Assembly: GCA_001788925.1 (NCBI GenBank)
Contig: MFXS01000022.1
Span: 5,654-41,131, forward strand
DNA length: 35,478 bases
Direction of reading: 5' to 3'
Source: Candidatus Peribacteria bacterium RIFCSPHIGHO2_01_FULL_55_13
GTDB taxonomy: Bacteria; Patescibacteriota; Gracilibacteria; Peribacterales; Peribacteraceae
Shown here in pieces: positions 33,905 through 35,478 of the stretch (positions within the stretch are counted from its first letter, which is position 1; each line of letters opens with the position of its first letter). A program made the translations under genes and the position numbers. The notes under the pieces were generated by a model, which was given only the letters and a program-made list of their open reading frames with translations, had not been told where the DNA came from and ran no database searches.

Positions 33905-34096
33905 TTAGTGGTTTCCCCGAAGATACCGCAATATCGCATACGCACTCACAGTATGCACAAACTTGGTCTGAAGCACGTTTTCCAGTGCCTCTTCGAGCGG
34001 CAGTTCATGTACCTCGATCCATTCGTCTTCATCCTGCGACAGTGGATCTTTCACGAGGTCTTTCGCAATGAGGACATCATTTTGCATGATTGTGGA
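33905..34096 (-). pseudogene. C-terminal fragment of a NUDIX (ADP-ribose pyrophosphatase-type) hydrolase
   Basis: The conserved-looking part, VLIAKDLVKDPLSQDEDEWIEV then HELPLEEALENVLQ and TVSAYAILRYLRGN, matches the C-terminus of NUDIX hydrolases. The frame continues to 34198, but that part is not NUDIX-like, and no NUDIX box (GX5EX7REUXEEXGU) is present in any frame. The gene therefore looks truncated at its 5' end. Confidence 0.55.
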
Positions 34097-34178
34097 TGAA
34101 GGCATCGTCATCACCAACAAGCACGTCATCGAAGGCGTCGAGCATGTCGAATGCAATACACGGACGAAGGCTGGATAA
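34086..34178 (+). pseudogene. Possible fragment of a trypsin-like serine protease
   Basis: A 30-codon frame, MIVDEGIVITNKHVIEGVEH and onward, resembles the catalytic-histidine region of HtrA/trypsin proteases (GFIVDEGxIxTNKHVI). It is preceded by no convincing N-terminus and is stopped by TAA. It abuts, on the opposite strand, the NUDIX fragment. The resemblance is short and could be chance. Confidence 0.25.
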
Positions 34179-34214
34179 AAAAAGATGTCACAATGCATCT
34201 CCGGGATTTCGTAA

Positions 34215-34229
34215 AGAGAATTTTTCTCT
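34215..34229 (+). promoter_or_regulatory. Small hairpin just upstream of the Ig-like protein start
   Basis: AGAGAA-TTT-TTCTCT ends 3 nt before the ATG at 34233. It could affect initiation or be part of an upstream 3' end. Confidence 0.25.
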
Positions 34230-34232
34230 GCA

Positions 34233-35478
34233 ATGCGAATCGCAGATGCTATAACAGGAGCTATTACGCCGTTTCATCCCATATCACTGAGGGGAATATT
34301 CTCCGTACTCCGCGCGAGCACGCTCGTCTTCGGCGTCGGATGCGGGTTGATGTGGAGCGGGGAAGTATACGCCTTTGGCGTGACTGCCGTGGGAGGGCCG
34401 CCGGATCTTCAGCAGAATGTTCCGGTGGAGGCGTATATCGATCGTGAATTCACGCGCGCCCTCAGCGGCGCTCACGTTACGACAACAACCGTCCATCTCA
34501 AAACCAATACCGGAAATGCCCAGGATGGAGCGCCAACGGGAAGCAATCTTTGCACGCAGCTCAAAATCTTTGCGACCAGTGACAGTAAAGAGAAAATCGT
34601 GTGTGAGCATGACAATCTCAGCGCGAGCACCTGGTACACCATCACCTATACGACGGGGATCAAGACGGGGACGGGATTGGCGCTTCCCGCCAATATCTCC
34701 TATCAGTTCAAGACCAGCAGCTTCGCCGGAGGCGGTAATTTCATCCGACCGCCGGTTGTCATTGGCTCGGTGCCCCGCCCAGGCTCTGTGCTCCCGCTCA
34801 ATGCGCGTATCCGCGTCTACTTCAGTCCCGGCGGCAGCGGCACCGGTTCCACCATGCGCACGGGGACATCGTCGGGCTCTGTACAGTTGGGGACCAACGT
34901 CCAGGTCTTTGCGACCAGCAACGGCCAACCGACAGGCAGCAATCTTCTCGCCTGCAGCGCGGTAGGAGCTAACCCGGCTTCTCCCAGCGATTGCAACATG
35001 GCGTGGCACCAGACCGGAGCGACCCTGACGATTACCCCGGGCAAGAAGGCGCCGACAGCATCTACAGGCTCTACAGGGGGGACCGCGCTCGTTGCCGGGA
35101 ATTCCTACGTCCTCATCGTCAGAGGACCCCAAGGCGGTTTCGGAGGGACGGGAGGTGCGCGCAACACCGACAACATGCCGCTCATGGGCTCCGATTACTT
35201 CGTACCCTTTACCGCGACGGGCAGCGATGCGTTCGGTCCTACGGTGAAGGCCTCTTTCCCGGAAAATAACGCGACGAGCGTCGATCGCGCCATGTACAAC
35301 ATCGGTGTCGCATTCACCGAAGCGGTGGATGAGTCTCTGATTACGGAAACATCGCTCCTCCTCTACGAGGCTGGCGTGAACGGGGCATGCAACGGTGGCG
35401 GTGGCGATGATGTCCAGATCACAGGCACTATCGTGGATTACTCCGAGTCGGAGAATATCGCGTACGTCTCGCCGAGCG
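34233..35478 (+). CDS. Secreted protein with SbsA-type Ig-like domains (3'-partial)
   Basis: The frame is open to the right edge (415 codons seen). The start ATG is followed by a basic segment and a signal peptide (STLVFGVGCGLMWSGEVYA, residues about 35-54). Then come repeated ~100-residue SbsA/Big_5-like beta domains. Each opens with a 'P.n...V...a.i...F' pattern (NVPVEAYIDREFTRAL, PRPGSVLPLNARIRVYFS, PENNATSVDRAMYNIGVAFTEAV) and contains a 'l..g..Y.i....g' pattern (LSASTWYTITYTTGI, LVAGNSYVLIVRGPQG). Such arrays are common in large surface or S-layer-associated proteins. Paired cysteines (C98, C113 region) may form disulphides. Confidence 0.75.
   Translation, partial: MRIADAITGAITPFHPISLRGIFSVLRASTLVFGVGCGLMWSGEVYAFGVTAVGGPPDLQQNVPVEAYIDREFTRALSGAHVTTTTVHLKTNTGNAQDGAPTGSNLCTQLKIFATSDSKEKIVCEHDNLSASTWYTITYTTGIKTGTGLALPANISYQFKTSSFAGGGNFIRPPVVIGSVPRPGSVLPLNARIRVYFSPGGSGTGSTMRTGTSSGSVQLGTNVQVFATSNGQPTGSNLLACSAVGANPASPSDCNMAWHQTGATLTITPGKKAPTASTGSTGGTALVAGNSYVLIVRGPQGGFGGTGGARNTDNMPLMGSDYFVPFTATGSDAFGPTVKASFPENNATSVDRAMYNIGVAFTEAVDESLITETSLLLYEAGVNGACNGGGGDDVQITGTIVDYSESENIAYVSPS

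Overview
The window carries about 28 genes on a bacterial chromosome of mixed base composition. TGA is used as an ordinary stop. The organism is most likely a Patescibacteria/CPR lineage of the Peribacteria/Peregrinibacteria type. That is an inference from a TrmB-type regulator with a C-terminal PLD-like domain, PilT, a large secreted SbsA-type Ig-like protein and many lineage-specific hypotheticals. Several secreted proteins instead look planctomycete-like (an LEPR-XLL N-terminus, leucine-rich repeats, HEAT-like repeats), so a planctomycete-related source for part of the region cannot be excluded. Most starts lack a Shine-Dalgarno sequence, and several sit 6-8 nt after a -10 box, which suggests leaderless transcripts.

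Layout. 1-3.9 kb: a TMTC-like membrane/TPR protein (partial) behind NAD-dependent DNA ligase. 4-8.6 kb: four envelope or secreted proteins (LRR, lipoprotein with a duplicated domain, HEAT-like protein, short secreted protein). 8.7-9.7 kb: PilT. 9.9-13.6 kb: the most novel locus. A TrmB-type DNA-binding protein is fused to two tandem extracytoplasmic sensor domains and is followed by a histidine kinase carrying a third copy of the same sensor. All three copies contain a canonical EF-hand-like Ca2+ loop. The DNA changes from about 60% to about 35% G+C inside the regulator gene, exactly at the domain junction. 13.6-14.5 kb: an EamA transporter. 15.7-21 kb: three secreted or anchored proteins, including a 1214-residue LEPR-XLL/lipase-like protein. 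21.4-23 kb: an unknown 534-residue protein with a strong promoter.

A dispersed but coherent polyamine set lies at 14.6-27.8 kb: a fold-III PLP decarboxylase, agmatine deiminase, N-carbamoylputrescine amidase and a deoxyhypusine-synthase-like enzyme. The set reads as arginine to agmatine to N-carbamoylputrescine to putrescine, then an NAD-dependent aminobutyl transfer. The rest is an HD hydrolase, MGMT, a K+-independent H+-pyrophosphatase, RsmE, small hypotheticals, decayed gene fragments and a secreted Ig-like protein running off the right edge.

Two kinds of small repeat run through the window. One is a 44-nt double-hairpin element in three copies, with compensatory and G-U changes that fit an RNA of defined strand. 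The other is a set of heptanucleotide tandem tracts (consensus near GGGNGTA or GGAATGA) in intergenic DNA and also inside ligA; a related octamer tract lies inside rsmE.
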